A stretch of DNA of 64,000 nt from Levilactobacillus wangkuiensis (GTDB lineage Bacteria > Bacillota > Bacilli > Lactobacillales > Lactobacillaceae): the NCBI RefSeq assembly GCF_016861605.1, contig NZ_BOLM01000004.1, positions 62,001-126,000 on the forward strand, in the 5' to 3' direction. Positions 42,613 to 51,587 of this stretch are shown here, piece by piece. The translations under genes and the position numbers were made by a program. The number at the start of each line of letters is the position of its first letter. Within the stretch, counting starts at the first letter, position 1. The notes below the pieces were generated by a model. It saw only the letters and a list, made by a program, of their open reading frames with translations. It was not told the DNA's origin and made no database searches.

Positions 42613-42879
42613 GGTTGTGCTCTGATGTTGACTTGGGTTGAGACCTTCGAAGCGGCGTGTGGTGGGCTCGGCCGCTATTGGCGCACCGAGTCGACGTAAG
42701 TGGTAACAAAATGTGATGTCAATTTCATCATTGGTCTCTGCCCAATCCATTACAGAAATGATGTAAACAAAAAGGTCGCCCACCAGCGTTAACTGCTAGA
42801 CTACCAACAAGACATATACAATTTCAAGTAATAACTGCCGCATCCACGCGACACACCACACCCAGGAACTAACGCGTCG
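42613..42879. other. Spacer between divergent elements
   Basis: No gene. Its right part (about 42770-42879) is the flank that is repeated before the second plus-strand element (42970-43078). Confidence 0.5.
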
Positions 42880-42962
42880 CGGGTTAAACCAGTGTCAGCC
42901 GCAGGGCTGGGAAAACTGGGCCAGTCGTGGCAGTGACCAGAGGCGAGCCAAGGCGACCAGTC
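42880..42962 (+). repeat. 3'-truncated element, unit 1 of a tandem pair
   Basis: GGGTTAAACC, AGTGTCAGCC-GCA-GGGCTGGGAAAACTGGGCC, GTGACCAGAGGCGAGCCAAGG, then a stop at GCGACCAGTC. The next unit's flank begins at once (GTCCACCAG...TTAACTG.TAGAC). Confidence 0.8.
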
Positions 42963-43078
42963 TTATTTAAAAGGCCGTCCACCAGTATTAACTGATAGAC
43001 GACCAACAAATACATCTAAAATTTCAAGTAATGACTGTCACATCCACGGCACACCACACTTAGGAACTAACGCGTAGC

Positions 43079-43245
43079 GGGCTAAACCAGTGTCAGCCGC
43101 AGGGCTGGTGAAAATGGGCTAAGCCGTGGGAGTTGCCTTAGCGGGTCTCCCGCTTAGGCAACTGCTATCTTTGAGACTCGGTCCATGAGGCTCCAGACGT
43201 GCGCCCACAGCGTCACGGCCCATTTTCACCAGCCCGGAGGCGCTG
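43079..43245 (+). ncRNA. Structured intergenic element, class B, head hairpins fused
   Basis: Plus strand. The class B foot (GGGCTGGTGAAAATGGGC with GCCCATTTTCACCAGCCC) and GTTGCCTTAGCGGG/CCCGCTTAGGCAAC arm are intact. CTTTGAGACTCGG...GAGGCTCCAGACG shows that the second and third hairpins have collapsed into one by deletion. The 3' end is about 33 nt from the stop of the VOC gene, convergent. Confidence 0.82.
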
Positions 43246-43277
43246 TAAAACACACAGTTTACTCAGCTCAGTACGCG

Positions 43278-43748
43278 TTATTCCGCAGTGTCAGTAGGTG
43301 TGGAAGAGACGGGCATGTCTTGTTCGCTGAGAATCCAAGTAATCCCGTAAGCATCCACAATCTGCCCCATCTTGCCACCCAACGATTGTTTGGCAAACGG
43401 ACTGATGACCTTAACATCAGACTTCACCAATCGCTGGTACAGCGCATCCAACGCTTTCACACTGGCACTGTCGTCCTCGTTGACCGCTAACATTAGCGAA
43501 ATCAATGTGGACGATGTTGGTTGCCCCATTAACGCATCGGCACATTGAATATCTAACCCCATGATTTGAAAGCCACCGCGCATCGTCATTTTTTCCAGGT
43601 CGACCGCTGGATCTAGGCCGAACCGTTCTGCTTCCGCCACCGTTGGACTGACCCGGTAGGCATTGGTTGCGCCGAATACACTCTGATAATACGCAATGGC
43701 GTCTTTGGCATTTTCAAACTCCAAGTATGGAATTAATTTTGCTTGCAT
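43278..43748 (-). CDS. VOC/PhnB-like glyoxalase-fold protein
   Basis: 156 residues from the ATG at 43748. Contains the PhnB-like repeats (KLIPYLEFENAKDAIAYYQSVFGA; later GGKMGQIVDAYGITWIL). This family has the glyoxalase fold but usually no known enzyme activity. The start choice is uncertain because the ribosome binding site is weak. Confidence 0.8.
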   Translation of the reverse strand: MQAKLIPYLEFENAKDAIAYYQSVFGATNAYRVSPTVAEAERFGLDPAVDLEKMTMRGGFQIMGLDIQCADALMGQPTSSTLISLMLAVNEDDSASVKALDALYQRLVKSDVKVISPFAKQSLGGKMGQIVDAYGITWILSEQDMPVSSTPTDTAE

Positions 43749-43865
43749 CGTCGGTACCCCATTCAATACTAAATTTTTGGTAAATCCAGACTAGTCCCTG
43801 AATTCTCGGGTCCTAGTTCCCCCAATTAGATAACCCGCACAAACTTTCTAGGTCTCATTATACCC

Positions 43866-44792
43866 TTAATTATCTCCAAACGGTAGGTTCCGCAAACTTT
43901 CAGCAATGTCCGCCACCGATTGTGCCGTCGTCTGGTGGGACTGTGTGGTCGCACTAGACTGTGCTGACGTTGGCTTGGCTGCCGGTGTCGGTGTCGGTTT
44001 GGCCACTACTGGTTTAGATTTCGTGACTGGTTGCGTCTTGGTCACCACTTCATGCCGGTGCGTGACCGGTTGTTGCTCGGCATCACGCCGCATGCCATCC
44101 ATCGTTTCGTTTAATAAATGATCGACGAACACGTTCCCCTGGTTAGTCGCGTGGCCCTTGGTCCAGCGATAGTTGAGATTGCTAAATTGTGGCAACAGGC
44201 GATCCACGTCTTGCCAGAGTTCCGCGTTGACCAGTGGTCCGGCACTACGCTTCCAGCCGCGGCGTTTCCACCCGGCGAGCCAGCCCTTGTTGACGGCATT
44301 TAAAACGTACTGAGAATCCAGCACAAATAGGATGCTTTCAGTCGTTTGACCTAGGTCGACCAGCTTCTGCAGGGCGTTACGAAAGGCCATGATTTCCATT
44401 CGGTTGTTGGTCGCGCCAAATTCACCGGCGGAACCGGTCTCGATGGCATCGGGTAATTCGATGCGGTAGGCCCAGGCCGCCTTGTCAGCGTCCTTCACGT
44501 GCCCGCCAGCGACGTTCCCGGTGTTTCGCGAGCCACCATCGGTATAGACCGTGATTGTGGCTGACACGGGCGCTGAAGCCGATTTAGGCGTGGCTGTTCG
44601 GCGCGTTTTGGCTGCGCGATGGGCTGGCGTGTTCACTGCGCTGCCCTGCATAAAGGCCTTGGCCTCAGCCTCGGTGGTAAAACTTTTGTACTGTGCGCCA
44701 GAAAACCCATTAACTTGTTTCTGCGTTTCCGGCCACGTGCGGTAGATGCCCGGCTGCTTGCCGCGTCTGACCGCATAGTATTTTTGTGCCAA
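43866..44792 (-). CDS. rnhA: Ribonuclease HI with N-terminal viroplasmin-like domain
   Basis: Cleaves RNA in RNA:DNA hybrids. Residues about 1-50 are a caulimovirus-viroplasmin hybrid-binding domain (QKYYAVRRGKQPGIYRTW). After a Thr/Pro-rich linker comes the RNase H fold with all catalytic acids: TDGGS, NRMEIM, LDSQY and GNVFVDHL. A second low-complexity Pro/Thr/Gln tail follows. I start at TTG 44792, six bases after GGGG, rather than at GTG 44804. Confidence 0.9.
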   Translation of the reverse strand: MAQKYYAVRRGKQPGIYRTWPETQKQVNGFSGAQYKSFTTEAEAKAFMQGSAVNTPAHRAAKTRRTATPKSASAPVSATITVYTDGGSRNTGNVAGGHVKDADKAAWAYRIELPDAIETGSAGEFGATNNRMEIMAFRNALQKLVDLGQTTESILFVLDSQYVLNAVNKGWLAGWKRRGWKRSAGPLVNAELWQDVDRLLPQFSNLNYRWTKGHATNQGNVFVDHLLNETMDGMRRDAEQQPVTHRHEVVTKTQPVTKSKPVVAKPTPTPAAKPTSAQSSATTQSHQTTAQSVADIAESLRNLPFGDN

Positions 44793-45066
44793 ATGTATCC
44801 CCACTTTCGAACTAATTCTTAGCTAGTTTACCATACTTTTTCCCATGGCTATTGAAATCCGCTATTACCAAATTTATGGACACGTCACCATCAGCCACCC
44901 CTCACCTAAAACTTTTTTGCGTAAATCTTAATAATCCGGAAAAACTCGTGAATTTAGAGCGTAAATTGTTTTCATAACTTTTAGATTATGCTAATCTAGA
45001 AGGTGTGAAACAATGACCGGAGAACGACCATTTTACAATGTTTTTACTATTTTGAGGGGGTTTTTC

Positions 45067-45537
45067 ATGAAGAATCCGATCCGTGCGACCATCATAACCG
45101 TCGACCAAGCTCGTGCCATGCTGAAGGACCAGCGTGAACAGCGCGATGAACGTTTTCCGCAACTAGCAGTCTCCGGTCAATACATCTTACCAGACTATCG
45201 GTTAACCCGTAAGCGGGAAGCCTTTAAGATTCGGCGCCACACATTTTTGAAGAAGCATTTCCGCTCCTACGTGGCGTTCGACTCCGACAACGGCCAGACC
45301 CTGTGGATTCACAACTTCCCCAGCCTGTCCGAGGCCTGCTTCTGGTTAAACACCGGCTTAAAGCCTGGCGACACCGACTCGACCAGTTCCTATCAGGAAT
45401 GGAAGACCGAACACACTGCTGAAATTGAGGTTCTGAAGGAACAACTCAGAACCCAACACCACGAAAAGAAAAAGCCCGTTGCGGCGCCGAAACCAGCGAC
45501 CGTAACCGTCAAAAAGACCAAGCACGTCAAGAAATAA
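45067..45537 (+). CDS. Hypothetical basic protein
   Basis: 156 residues, soluble, with a Lys/Pro-rich C-terminal tail (KKKPVAAPKPATVTVKKTKH). GAGGGGG precedes the ATG at 45067; a longer reading frame begins at 45013 but without support. No domain recognised. The tail suggests nucleic-acid or wall binding, but this is a guess. Confidence 0.7.
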   Translation: MKNPIRATIITVDQARAMLKDQREQRDERFPQLAVSGQYILPDYRLTRKREAFKIRRHTFLKKHFRSYVAFDSDNGQTLWIHNFPSLSEACFWLNTGLKPGDTDSTSSYQEWKTEHTAEIEVLKEQLRTQHHEKKKPVAAPKPATVTVKKTKHVKK

Positions 45538-45551
45538 ACGCGCCTGGCAAT

Positions 45552-45592
45552 CAAAACGTCATCCCTGGCAATCGCTAGGGATGACGTTTTTG
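45552..45592 (+). terminator. Terminator of the basic-protein gene
   Basis: AAAACGTCATCCCT pairs with AGGGATGACGTTTT, followed by TGTTT. A second hairpin with GACCCG/CGGGTC arms is at 45608-45651. Confidence 0.85.
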
Positions 45593-45777
45593 TTTACCCA
45601 AAATTAAAAGACCCGCTCCCCCCAACCAAGATGGCTGAGGGGAACGGGTCTCGTTGCATTTATTAGGTTAATCATTCGTAAGACGCAACGCTGACTACCC
45701 GGCAGATAGTTCCACTAGCCAATAATAGACAAGCACACCAGCGAAGACCGGTCCCCACAAGTCCACGGACTAAACCA

Positions 45778-46036
45778 GTGTCAGCCACAGGGCTGGGAAA
45801 ACTGGACCAGTCGTGGGAGTGACCAGAGGTGAGCCAAGGTGCCCGGCTGTGTCGATGGTCTTAGCTGAGCGATTTCCTCAGCTTAGCCCATGGGACAACC
45901 TTTGAGACCGCACTTTGGCTCAAAGTTGAGGTGGAAGACCGCTCTTCGGCTGGAACCGGCCCCACAGCAGGGCTCCTTGAGCTCGCCGCCGGGAACGGAC
46001 GCGACCAGGCCCATTTTCACCAACCCGGAGGCGTTG
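45778..46036 (+). ncRNA. Structured intergenic element, class A
   Basis: Plus strand. The foot loop reads ACA (AGCCACAGG) opposite GGA. The apical hairpin changes to AGCTGAGCGATTTCCTCAGCT, with both strands altered. The inner helix is GGTGAGCCAAGG with CCTTGAGCTCGCC. The 3' end is 15 nt from the codA stop, convergent. The minus-strand element at 48587 caps the other side of the codA-DUF-thiD group. Confidence 0.85.
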
Positions 46037-46050
46037 TACCAACACCTAGT

Positions 46051-47286
46051 TTAGAGATCTAAGTGAACTTGCTTAGGGTCGGTCTTGACGATGATCTTGC
46101 CGTGGTGGATGGAGTAAAGCACCTCCGACCGCTGGTTCAAAGCGTTATAGAAGTTATCATTGTTCATCACAACCAAGTTCGCTGGCTTGCCGACTTCGAT
46201 ACCGTAGTGGTCGGTCACGTGCATGGCCTTGGCCCCATGGGTCGTCACGAATTGGTAAGAATTCATGATGTCGTCGTAACCCATCATTTGCGTGACGTGA
46301 ATCCCCATGTGCAGGGAATCCAGCATGTTGCCATCACCCATTGGGTACCAAGGATCCTTGATGTCATCTTCACCGAAGGCCACGTTGACGCCGGCTTCGT
46401 TCAATTCCTTAACCCGGGTTAAGCCACGACGCTTGGGATACGTGTCAAATCGACCGCCCAAGTGGGTGTTGATCAATGGGTTAGAAATCATGTTGATGTG
46501 TGACATTTGTAAGAGACGCATTAATTTGTAAGCATACGCGTTGTTGTAAGACCCCATGGCCGTGGTGTGACTGGCCGTTACTTGGTCACCCAAGCCGGTT
46601 TCGAGGGCTAAGGTCGCCAACGTTTCCAATCCACGGGAAGCGGGGTCGTCGATTTCGTCACAGTGGGCGTCGACTAACTTGCCGTACTTTTGCGCCAGTT
46701 CAACGGCGAAGTGTAGGGATTCGACGCTGTATTCACGGGTGAATTCGAAATGAGGAATGGCCCCAATGACGTCAACGCCTAATTTAGCGGACTGCTCCAT
46801 CAATTCCTTACCATGAGGGAATGAAAGAATCCCCTCTTGAGGGAAGGCAACCAATTGGAGTTCGATGAAGTCTTTGACCTCGTCGCGCACTTCAATCAGG
46901 GCCTTCAAAGCGGTCAGGCTAGGGTCGGTGACGTCCACGTGGGAACGCACGAACTGAATCCCGTTGGCAGCTTGCCGTTCCAAAGCCTGGCGAGAACGGG
47001 TCTTGACGTCTTCAATGCTCAACGTCTTCTTGCGTTCTGACCAGATACGAATCCCATCGAAGAGGGTCCCGGATTGGTTCCATTCGGGGTCTCCCGCCGT
47101 CATCGTACTGTCCAAATGGACGTGTGGATCAACGAATGGTGGTAAGACCAATTTACCCTTGGCATCAATCACCTGTTCATTATCTTTTGGTTCTAAATGG
47201 TCAGCGATGGCGGTAAACTTCCCGTCCTCGATGCGAATATCTTGTGGCTGCTTTGCGTTTTCGATGTGCCCTTGTTGAATTAACAT
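46051..47286 (-). CDS. codA: Cytosine deaminase-type amidohydrolase
   Basis: Hydrolyses cytosine to uracil and ammonia in pyrimidine salvage, or acts on a related ring. The 411-residue metal-dependent hydrolase has DPHVHLDSTM (metal HxH), HFEFT, DAHCDE, ASHTTAM and the catalytic Asp in FGEDDIKDPWYPMG, the full CodA signature. No cytosine permease gene is next to it. It starts just after the small membrane protein gene at 47315-47611. Confidence 0.9.
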   Translation of the reverse strand: MLIQQGHIENAKQPQDIRIEDGKFTAIADHLEPKDNEQVIDAKGKLVLPPFVDPHVHLDSTMTAGDPEWNQSGTLFDGIRIWSERKKTLSIEDVKTRSRQALERQAANGIQFVRSHVDVTDPSLTALKALIEVRDEVKDFIELQLVAFPQEGILSFPHGKELMEQSAKLGVDVIGAIPHFEFTREYSVESLHFAVELAQKYGKLVDAHCDEIDDPASRGLETLATLALETGLGDQVTASHTTAMGSYNNAYAYKLMRLLQMSHINMISNPLINTHLGGRFDTYPKRRGLTRVKELNEAGVNVAFGEDDIKDPWYPMGDGNMLDSLHMGIHVTQMMGYDDIMNSYQFVTTHGAKAMHVTDHYGIEVGKPANLVVMNNDNFYNALNQRSEVLYSIHHGKIIVKTDPKQVHLDL

Positions 47287-47314
47287 GCGCGTTAACCTGC
47301 CTCCTAAATTTCGA

Positions 47315-47611
47315 TTAATAAAATCCCGGAATGGTCAAGCCCAACGCTAACAAGGAACCGTCCGTGACGATACCCGCAATAACGGCAATAATTGCCACCG
47401 TCGCCGGTATCAGTGCCCATCGTGGCCCCCGTCGTGCCGAGTGAACCAACCCATACAAGCTTATCACAGTTAGTCCCAATCCGAGCGTTAAAGTCAGTGG
47501 TTCGTTGGGAATTACCAAATAAAGCTGGTCAAAGGCCCCGGCAATGGCCACCCAACTCGCCACCGCCCCGATGAAACTCCATTCTAAAACCAGTCGCGCT
47601 CCGAATGTCAT
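47315..47611 (-). CDS. Small membrane protein, DUF2568/YrdB-like
   Basis: 98 residues with three or four hydrophobic helices (LVLEWSFIGAVASWVAIAGA, LTLTLGLGLTVISLYGLVHS, ALIPATVAIIAVIAGIV). GGGGG lies before the ATG at 47611. Assignment to DUF2568 is from overall look and size. 28 nt before codA, so probably co-transcribed. Confidence 0.65.
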   Translation of the reverse strand: MTFGARLVLEWSFIGAVASWVAIAGAFDQLYLVIPNEPLTLTLGLGLTVISLYGLVHSARRGPRWALIPATVAIIAVIAGIVTDGSLLALGLTIPGFY

Positions 47612-47729
47612 GCGCCCCATCCCCCTTTTGCTTGTTGCTAAACTATCTGTGGTGTTTAGTAGCAATTTTTCTACATTCTATGCTATCCTAAATCTAATCA
47701 ATTTATGAAAACGGAGGTCTGATTACATT

Positions 47730-48545
47730 ATGCTAAATTCTTATCCCCAAGCTCTCACCATCGCCGGGTCCGATAGCGATGGTAGCGCCGGCATGCAGGC
47801 TGATCTGCACACCTTCTTCGCCCGCAACGTTTATGGTGCGTCCGTCATCACCGCCTGTGTGGCGGGAAATTCTTACGGTATCCACGCGAGCGTGCCGATG
47901 CCAACAGATTTTATTGATCAAGAGTTCGCTGACCTAGCTGACGACTACCACATTCGTGCCGCCAAGACGGGGATGCTCGCCGATTCCGAACTGATCGAAG
48001 ATGTGGTCAAGAATTATCAGGCCGCCGATTTTGGCCCCTTAGTGGTCGACCCCGTCATCATGACGAAGCACGGTAACCAGTTGTTAGAGGAAAGTGCCTT
48101 TAACACCCTGCGGACAAAATTAATTCCACTGGCAACCGTCCTGACACCAAACTTTTACGAAGTCCAAAAAATTGCGGAAATGACCATCAACAGCGATGCC
48201 GACATGATTGCCGCCGCGCAGAAGATGCAGGCCATGGGTGCCAAAAACGTGGTCGCCAAGGGCAGTCACGCCGACACTAACCAGCAAGCCGTCCGTGACT
48301 ACGTGCTCCTCGAGTCCGGCGAAGGCTTCTGGCTCAGCGAACCCTACCACGAAACGGACCGGGTCAACGGCACCGGTGATTCACTATCCGCCTGCATCAC
48401 GGCCGAGTTGGCCAAGGGCACGCCGATGAAGACCGCCATTGCCATTGCCAAGCAGTTCGTGAACACCGCCATTGGGAGTCCGATTGAGGTGGGGCACAAG
48501 TTCGGTCCCATCAACCACTGGGCCGCCCAGCAACGCGAATACTAA
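47730..48545 (+). CDS. thiD: Hydroxymethylpyrimidine/phosphomethylpyrimidine kinase or pyridoxal kinase
   Basis: 271-residue ribokinase-fold kinase of the ThiD/PdxK family. It has IAGSDSDGSAGMQADLHTF at the start (canonical GSDSxGGAG), VVDPVIMTKHG in the middle and the anion-hole NGTGDSLSACITA near residue 212. Phosphorylates the thiamine pyrimidine or pyridoxal; sequence alone does not separate the two. GGAGGTC precedes the ATG. Its terminator is at 48553-48582. Confidence 0.88.
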   Translation: MLNSYPQALTIAGSDSDGSAGMQADLHTFFARNVYGASVITACVAGNSYGIHASVPMPTDFIDQEFADLADDYHIRAAKTGMLADSELIEDVVKNYQAADFGPLVVDPVIMTKHGNQLLEESAFNTLRTKLIPLATVLTPNFYEVQKIAEMTINSDADMIAAAQKMQAMGAKNVVAKGSHADTNQQAVRDYVLLESGEGFWLSEPYHETDRVNGTGDSLSACITAELAKGTPMKTAIAIAKQFVNTAIGSPIEVGHKFGPINHWAAQQREY

Positions 48546-48552
48546 TTGGTTC

Positions 48553-48582
48553 CAAGCCCAGCTATTTCGGCTGGGCTTTTTT
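48553..48582 (+). terminator. thiD terminator
   Basis: AAGCCCAGC pairs with GCTGGGCTT, then TTTTTGTTT. Confidence 0.92.
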
Positions 48583-48586
48583 GTTT

Positions 48587-48838
48587 ACTCCGGCGACAGT
48601 GAAAATGACTCGTGGTCCTGTCCGTTCCCGAGGGCGGATTCAAGACGCTCTGCTGTGGGGACCGGCGCCAGCCTGAGGGGGCGGTCTGGCGCCTCGCCTT
48701 GAAACCTCGCAAAGGACCGCGAGTTTCCAAGGTCGTCCCGTGCTCTAAACTGAGAAAAACACTCAGTTAAGACCACCGACACAGCTGTCCGTTTTGATCC
48801 GCCTCTGGTCACTCACAACGACCATGACATCTTCACGG
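48587..48838 (-). ncRNA. Structured intergenic element, class A
   Basis: Minus strand. GTGACCAGAGGCGGATC, ACAGCTGTGTCGGTGG, apical AACTGAG/CTCAGTT, GGAAAC.../...TTTCC and GGCGCCAGACCG/CAGGCTGGCGCC hairpins. The last one shows GGCGCC in place of GGUGGAAG. The foot has GTGAAGATG with CATTTTCAC. The 3' end lies directly behind the thiD terminator. Confidence 0.78.
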
Positions 48839-48957
48839 TCGTGGAGCCAAACATTAGCCGCCAAATATGTGGTTGTCACAAATGTATCCGCTTTGCTTAG
48901 TATTTTTTTATTGTAGTAACAATGCGACAATGTTAAATTCAAAAACAAGCCACCGGT

Positions 48958-49184
48958 ATTGGTTTAACCAATGTCAGTGGAGCTGGAGGCTGGTGGGGTG
49001 GCGAGGCCTGTGTCGGTGATGTTGGCTGGGGTCCTTTCTCAGCCTACATCACGGATGACCTTTGAGACTTGTGTTTTTCAAGGCTCAAAGGCAAGATACA
49101 AGACCGCTTCTCAGGCTTGTATCGGTCCCCTCAGGCGCTGCCACCCCACCAGCCGCAAGCGCAACGAATTCAACGGCTAAACCA
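48958..49184 (+). ncRNA. Structured intergenic element, class C
   Basis: Plus strand. Outer TTGGTTTA/TAAACCAA arms; GGA-GGCTGGTGGGGTGGC pairs with GCCACCCCACCAGCC-GCA. AGGCCTGTGTCGG, an apical hairpin TGATGTTGGCTG/CAGCCTACATCA, CCTTTGAG/CTCAAAGG and GATACAAGACCG/CAGGCTTGTATC follow. The last arm is fully Watson-Crick. Its 3' flank reaches the stop codon of the 59-residue gene. Confidence 0.85.
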
Positions 49185-49185
49185 A

Positions 49186-49365
49186 TTACCACCGGTCGGG
49201 GCGCCAGGTGCGGCCGTCTACCTCGCCGCGCAGCTGGTCACTTCGCCGTTCCTGCTCGCGCACCAATTCGGCTAACGCCAGCCAAAACGCCCGGTCGGTG
49301 AACTTCCCCTGCTGTTCAGCTAATTTATCAATTTGAAGTTGAAGCCATTGTGCATGTTCAGTCAT
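49186..49365 (-). CDS. Small protein coupled to quinone reductase
   Basis: 59 residues, MTEHAQWLQLQIDKLAEQQG at the start, charged and probably helical. Its ATG overlaps the end of the reductase gene (ATGACTGA), so translation is coupled. No known domain. The overlap and absence of stops favour a real gene. Confidence 0.7.
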   Translation of the reverse strand: MTEHAQWLQLQIDKLAEQQGKFTDRAFWLALAELVREQERRSDQLRGEVDGRTWRPDRW

Positions 49366-50053
49366 CTTCCTGCTCCTTAATCAGCGACAAGGTGTCCGCC
49401 AATGCGTCGATATCATCTTTTTGTTGGGCAAATTCGGCTTCGATCAACCGCCCCGTCGCCTGTTGTTCCGGTGGCAATTGCTTGATCATTTCTGGCAAAC
49501 GTTCGGCAAACCAGGTTTGACGGTCGCCCAAACTATCGGGCTGTTCCTGCGTCAGGTAGCGCTGGTAGTCCACCACTAATTGAAGTTTTTCGGGTTCTTC
49601 AAGGTAGGCAAACTGGTGAATGGCAAAGATGGGCAGCCAGGTCATTTTGGCCCGTTCGGCAACTGCGGCCAGCGGCGCCAAGGCTGCGTCCAACGTGATT
49701 TGCTCGGCACCGCCCCGTTGAAAGGCCTTGCCCGGCATCCCAGTGGTCACCACGATACCCAATTCCTTATCGGCCAAGGGATAGCGGTGGTCGCCATACA
49801 CGAACGTCCGGGTCAACACGGTGTCCTCCCACTGCTTGAGTCCTGCGGGGGCCGCGTACCAATACAAAGGAAATTGTAAAATGATGCGGTCGGCGTGACG
49901 CAATTGGTCCTGTTCCTTTGCCACGTCTAAGGTTGGTTGGCTTTCAATATGCTCCCAAATAATGTCTTCATTCGCCGGCAGACTGGCCTTCAAAAATTGT
50001 TGGCTGGTCGAATCCGCTAGGTGGGGATGGGAGACTAACACAAGGGTCGTCAT
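49358..50053 (-). CDS. NAD(P)H:quinone oxidoreductase, flavodoxin fold (MdaB/KefF-like)
   Basis: 231-residue FMN/FAD flavoprotein: TTLVLVSHPHLADSTSQQFL at the start, FPLYWYAAPAGLKQWEDTVL near 80 and the VTTGMPGKAFQRGG loop near 115, all typical of the NQO1/MdaB type. Reduces quinones by two electrons and may protect against oxidative stress. Its last codons overlap the 59-residue gene. Confidence 0.85.
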   Translation of the reverse strand: MTTLVLVSHPHLADSTSQQFLKASLPANEDIIWEHIESQPTLDVAKEQDQLRHADRIILQFPLYWYAAPAGLKQWEDTVLTRTFVYGDHRYPLADKELGIVVTTGMPGKAFQRGGAEQITLDAALAPLAAVAERAKMTWLPIFAIHQFAYLEEPEKLQLVVDYQRYLTQEQPDSLGDRQTWFAERLPEMIKQLPPEQQATGRLIEAEFAQQKDDIDALADTLSLIKEQEDD

Positions 50054-50229
50054 GGCCTCAGCTCCTTTTCTATTTTCTCTAGAACTACTGTATCACAAAA
50101 TAGTGAAACGACTGAAACCAACGCCCGGTTAGTTTGGCTATTTTTGTGAAACCGTTTACAAAAATAATAAACTCCTGTATAATTGCTCGCTGATCAAATG
50201 ATTAACTTAATTCAAGGAGGAACACACAT

Positions 50230-50991
50230 ATGGCAATTCAGTGGGACGTACAGGGTAAGAGCGTCATCATCACCGGTGGTGCGGGCGGTATCGGCCTCGG
50301 CATGGCGACGGCCTTTGTTAAAGCGGGCGCACAGGTTTTAATCGTCGACGTGAACGACGAACATCTTCAAGCCGCCGCGGAAAAATTAGCCGCCTTCGGC
50401 ACGATTGAAACGCTTAACGTGGACATTTCTACATACGAGAACGACCAGAAGATCATTGAAACGGCACTCGCAAAATTTGGCAAGCTAGACGTTTTAATCA
50501 ACAACGCCCACGCTTCCCGGCAGAAGCCGTTTGACCAGCTGACTGACGAGGACTTTGCGTTGTCCTTCAACACCAGTTTCAACCCAACGCGGCATTTGAT
50601 GCAATTGGCCCATGAATCCCTAAAGGCCACGCAGGGTTGCGTCATCAATTTTGCCTCCGGTGCCGGTATCCGTGGCCAACAAACGCAGGCGGCCTACGCT
50701 GCGGCTAAGGAAGCCATCCGGGGATTGACCCGCGTCGTTGCCCATGAATGGGCCCCCGATGGCATTCGCCTGAACATCATTTCCCCCATCGCTGAAACCG
50801 AGGGCGTCAAGCAGTGGCACCAGGCTGCACCGGAACAATACGACCACTTGGTCAACAGCATTCCGCTGCATCGCCTGGGTGACCCCGAACAAGACATCGG
50901 TTCCGTCGCCCTCTTCCTCGCCAGCAGCGCCAGCGCCTACATGACCGGCCAAACGCTGATGGTCGACGGTGGCGATATTCAAATGTACTAA
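50230..50991 (+). CDS. Short-chain dehydrogenase/reductase
   Basis: 253-residue classical SDR with TGGAGGIGLGMA near residue 15, NNAHAS near 90, catalytic YAAAK near 157 and a C-terminal SAYMTGQTLMVDGG. AAGGAGG precedes the ATG. Monocistronic; substrate not known. A promoter-like TTTACA...TATAAT (about 50155-50182) lies upstream. Confidence 0.85.
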   Translation: MAIQWDVQGKSVIITGGAGGIGLGMATAFVKAGAQVLIVDVNDEHLQAAAEKLAAFGTIETLNVDISTYENDQKIIETALAKFGKLDVLINNAHASRQKPFDQLTDEDFALSFNTSFNPTRHLMQLAHESLKATQGCVINFASGAGIRGQQTQAAYAAAKEAIRGLTRVVAHEWAPDGIRLNIISPIAETEGVKQWHQAAPEQYDHLVNSIPLHRLGDPEQDIGSVALFLASSASAYMTGQTLMVDGGDIQMY

Positions 50992-51134
50992 ATAATTGCT
51001 GTTCAACTTAATATGAAGCCGTCACGCTGGAGTGTTTTCTGTGTGGCGGCTTTTTGAGTCGTATCCTTAGATTAAGAATAAGCAAACTACATGACTTGAA
51101 AACACCACAATTACCTGCCGAACAAGCATAAGAA

Positions 51135-51300
51135 CGTCGAAAATGCGTGGCAACTGTCAGTGACCAGAGGCGAGCCAAGGTAGCCAGCTGTGTCGGAAGA
51201 CCGCCCCTCAGGCTGGAGCTGTTCCCCACAGCAGGCTGCCTTGAGCTCACCGCCGGGAACGAAAATCGACCGCACCCATTTTCGGCCAAAAGAAAAACGC
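51135..51300 (+). ncRNA. Structured intergenic element, class A, two hairpins deleted
   Basis: Plus strand. GTCGAAAATGCGTGG pairs with CACCCATTTTCGGC at the foot. GTGACCAGAGGCGAGCCAAGGTAGC pairs with GCTGCCTTGAGCTCACC, and GCTGTG with CACAGC. CTGTGTCG is joined straight to GAAGACCG...CAGGCTGG: the apical and CTTTGAG hairpins are cleanly missing. The 3' end points at the 49-residue gene stop, about 30 nt away. Confidence 0.8.
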
Positions 51301-51329
51301 CTAGCTGGAACACTAGACGTTACCCAAAA

Positions 51330-51479
51330 TTAACTTAACCGACGATTTGAATCGTCATGGAATTTGTCACGAGTTGCCAGATGCTTGCTCTTCTTACGGA
51401 AAGCATTCCGGTTATTCAGATACAACTGACTAACCCCGGCAATTAAAATGATCATGATAATAATAGCTACTGCATGCAT
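51330..51479 (-). CDS. Small single-pass membrane protein
   Basis: 49 residues: one N-terminal hydrophobic helix (AVAIIIMIILIAGVSQLYL) and a basic cytoplasmic tail (NAFRKKSKHLATRDKFHDDS). GGGGGG precedes the ATG. No homologous family recognised; size and topology fit a small membrane regulator or assembly factor. Confidence 0.65.
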   Translation of the reverse strand: MHAVAIIIMIILIAGVSQLYLNNRNAFRKKSKHLATRDKFHDDSNRRLS

Positions 51480-51587
51480 CAGAATTCCCCCCGTCAACAT
51501 TAGGTTACAAATATATTATCCTAATGTTACAGGAAGATTGCAAGTTGTATGGACCAGTCGTTACAAATTCTTGATAATTTTAGCGAT

